From JAOUGY01 sp963785075 (GTDB taxonomy: Bacteria > Actinomycetota > Acidimicrobiia > Spongiisociales > ZC4RG35), in the NCBI GenBank assembly GCA_963785075.1, contig CAWATW010000006.1:434001-498000 (forward strand): 64,000 nucleotides of DNA, read 5' to 3'. Positions within the stretch are counted from its first letter, which is position 1; each line of letters opens with the position of its first letter. Below the pieces are notes generated by a model. It ran no database searches, was not told the origin of the DNA, and saw only the letters and a program-made list of their open reading frames with translations. The position numbers and the translations under genes were made by a program. Of this stretch, positions 62,567 to 64,000 are shown piece by piece.

Positions 62567-63799
62567 ATGACCAAGATCGCCAATGTCAGAACGATTCTCA
62601 CCGCACCCGACGGCATCGCCTTGGTCGTCGTGCGGGTGGACACCGACCAGGACGGACTCTACGGCCTCGGGTGCGCCACCTTCACCCAACGCCCGACCCT
62701 GGTGGCCAGCGCGGTCGACGACTATCTGGCACCACTGTTGAGGGAACGCGATCCGGCGAACATCGAGGACCTCTGGCATCTCATGTATGTCAACGCCTAC
62801 TGGCGCAACGGACCAGTGCTGAACAATGCCATCAGCGGCGTCGACATGGCGCTGTGGGACATCAAAGGCAAAGTGGCAGGGCTCCCTGTGTACGACCTGC
62901 TGGGAGGCAAGTGCCGTGAGGCCGCGATGGTTTACCGGCACGCAGACGGGCGCGACCCGCTCGAAGTGGTCGACAAGGTGCAGGCCTACCGGGAAGATGG
63001 CCACTTGGCCGTCCGCTGCCAGATGGGCGGCTATGGGGGGCGGTGGAAGAAGCCCGACGGGGTCCCTCCGACTCGCAAGAGCGCCACCGACGCTCGGCTC
63101 AGAGATGGGTTTCCGGGCGCCTACTACGAACCCGACCGGTACGCACGGTCGGTGGTCGACATGTTCGAGCATGTGCGGAGCGAGGTGGGAGACGATCTCT
63201 TCTTGCTGCACGACATACACGAGCGGCTGGCGCCGATCGACGCCATCCGGATGGCAAAGGCGCTCGAACCCTTCCATCTCTTCTTTCTCGAGGATCCGCT
63301 GCCTCCCGACCAGGTCGAGTGGTTCGCACGACTCCGCCAGCAGACCTCCACCCCGATCGCCATGGGCGAGCTCCACAACCACCCGCTGGAATGGCGGCCC
63401 CTCATCACTTCGCACCTGATCGACTTCATCCGATCCCACCTCTCGCAGCTCGGCGGATTGACCCCGGCTCGCAAGCTCGCCGCCTTGTGCGAGGCCTTCG
63501 GCATCCGGACTGCATGGCACGGACCCGGTGATGTCTCCCCGGTGGGACACGCCGCCAACCTCCATCTCGACCTGGCCTGTCACAACTTCGGGATTCAGGA
63601 GGTCGTGGGGCTGAGTGACCGCTTGCGCGAGGTCTTCCCGGGAACGCCCGAACTCCGAGACGGGTATCTCTGGCCCAATCGTGGACCCGGGCTCGGAATC
63701 GACATCGACGAGGCACTGGCGGCGAAGTTCCCGATCGAAGTGGCTCCCATCGAGTGGACTCAGAGCCGCTGGCCCGACGGCACCCTGTGGACGCCATGA
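62567..63799 (+). CDS. Mannonate dehydratase-like enolase-superfamily enzyme
   Basis: 410 residues. ManD/RspA-like: NAISGVDMALWDIKGKVAGLPVYDLLGGK, the metal-ligand strand FLLHDIHERLAPIDAIRMAK, FFLEDPLPPDQVEW, AMGELHNHPLEW and the base-containing GIRTAWHGPGDVSPVGHAANLH. Ligands Asp, Glu and Glu plus the histidines usual for D-mannonate dehydratase are in place. It would turn D-mannonate or a related sugar acid into 2-keto-3-deoxygluconate, the substrate for the PfkB kinase. The KDPG aldolase gene overlaps its stop (ATGA). Confidence 0.9.
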   Translation: MTKIANVRTILTAPDGIALVVVRVDTDQDGLYGLGCATFTQRPTLVASAVDDYLAPLLRERDPANIEDLWHLMYVNAYWRNGPVLNNAISGVDMALWDIKGKVAGLPVYDLLGGKCREAAMVYRHADGRDPLEVVDKVQAYREDGHLAVRCQMGGYGGRWKKPDGVPPTRKSATDARLRDGFPGAYYEPDRYARSVVDMFEHVRSEVGDDLFLLHDIHERLAPIDAIRMAKALEPFHLFFLEDPLPPDQVEWFARLRQQTSTPIAMGELHNHPLEWRPLITSHLIDFIRSHLSQLGGLTPARKLAALCEAFGIRTAWHGPGDVSPVGHAANLHLDLACHNFGIQEVVGLSDRLREVFPGTPELRDGYLWPNRGPGLGIDIDEALAAKFPIEVAPIEWTQSRWPDGTLWTP

Positions 63800-64000
63800 G
63801 CCCACCAGACCGCGATCGGCTTGGGCTCGACGATACCTTCGATCGGATCAGGGGGTGCGGCGTCGTTCCGGTGGTGACGATCGATCGCGCCGCCGACGCG
63901 GTCCCCCTTGCGGAGGCGTTGATGGCGGGAGGTCTCACCTGTATCGAGATCACGTTCCGCACGGATGCGGCATGCAGTGCCATCGCTGCGCTGACCTCGG
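63796..64000 (+). CDS. KDPG aldolase, 5' part (runs off the window)
   Basis: Only the first 68 residues are present. The ATG at 63796 overlaps the dehydratase stop (ATGA). CGVVPVVTIDRAADAVPLAEALMAGGLTCIEITFRT is the standard Eda start; the conserved E of IEITFRT and the GG of AGGLT are clear, and the Schiff-base lysine would lie beyond the edge. It should cleave KDPG to pyruvate and glyceraldehyde 3-phosphate, completing the KDG route. Confidence 0.9.
   Translation, partial: MSPPDRDRLGLDDTFDRIRGCGVVPVVTIDRAADAVPLAEALMAGGLTCIEITFRTDAACSAIAALTS

Noticed and set aside
61565..63805. A 746-codon minus-strand frame across the epimerase and dehydratase genes
   Set aside because: The plus strand encodes well-conserved enzymes with proper starts; the antisense product has no domain.

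Overview
The window is GC-rich, densely packed bacterial DNA with GTG starts, many 1-4 bp gene overlaps and no recognisable tRNA, rRNA, CRISPR or IS element. Gene content (a MtrA-MtrB-LpqB-like signalling trio, LLM flavin oxidoreductase, glutaconate/IpdAB-type CoA transferase, CsoR, a conserved actinobacterial small protein) points to an actinobacterium, possibly an aquatic Acidimicrobiia-like lineage; that placement is inference and no marker gene is present.

Left part (1-17 kb): mixed housekeeping and accessory genes. These are a truncated zinc-ribbon protein, a probable beta-trefoil/pore-forming-like protein, an MFS exporter, a response regulator-sensor kinase-GerMN lipoprotein operon, a sulfotransferase, an LLM oxidoreductase, shikimate kinase, a two-subunit CoA transferase, an acyl-CoA synthetase followed by a decayed MarR regulator, an amidohydrolase, a cysteine-free peroxiredoxin-fold protein, and a WYL regulator divergent from an alpha/beta hydrolase with a palindromic operator between them.

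Middle part (17-45 kb): a sulfur, copper and anaerobic-respiration block. A GntR regulator with paired operators faces a metallo-beta-lactamase/rhodanese protein. Next come a thioredoxin-CcdA fusion, a SulP anion transporter, a DUF202 protein, a second rhodanese-MBL protein, DsrE2, TusA, an FeS-NrfD fusion, a molybdopterin oxidoreductase and a TorD-like chaperone, which together look like sulfane-sulfur trafficking tied to a membrane Mo enzyme. A decayed type IB topoisomerase, a CsoR-controlled copper ATPase and a cupin separate this from a full nitrate-respiration operon: two NarK transporters, an Rrf2 Fe-S regulator, a diheme cytochrome c, and NarG-NarH-NarJ-NarI. narG carries an apparent one-base frameshift.

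Right part (45-64 kb): a beta-1,3-glucan (laminarin-type) utilisation locus controlled by a LacI regulator with several matching operators. It has a sugar ABC transporter, a GH16 lipoprotein, a 1443-residue secreted GH16 protein in which the catalytic domain is inserted inside a carbohydrate-binding module, a GH3 glucosidase, and a very large GH94-clan phosphorylase-like protein. It is followed by a KDG/uronate branch: PfkB kinase, NAD-dependent epimerase/dehydrogenase, mannonate-dehydratase-like enolase-superfamily enzyme, and the start of a KDPG aldolase. Glucan would be cut outside the cell, imported as oligosaccharides, split hydrolytically or phosphorolytically, and uronates fed through KDG/KDPG.
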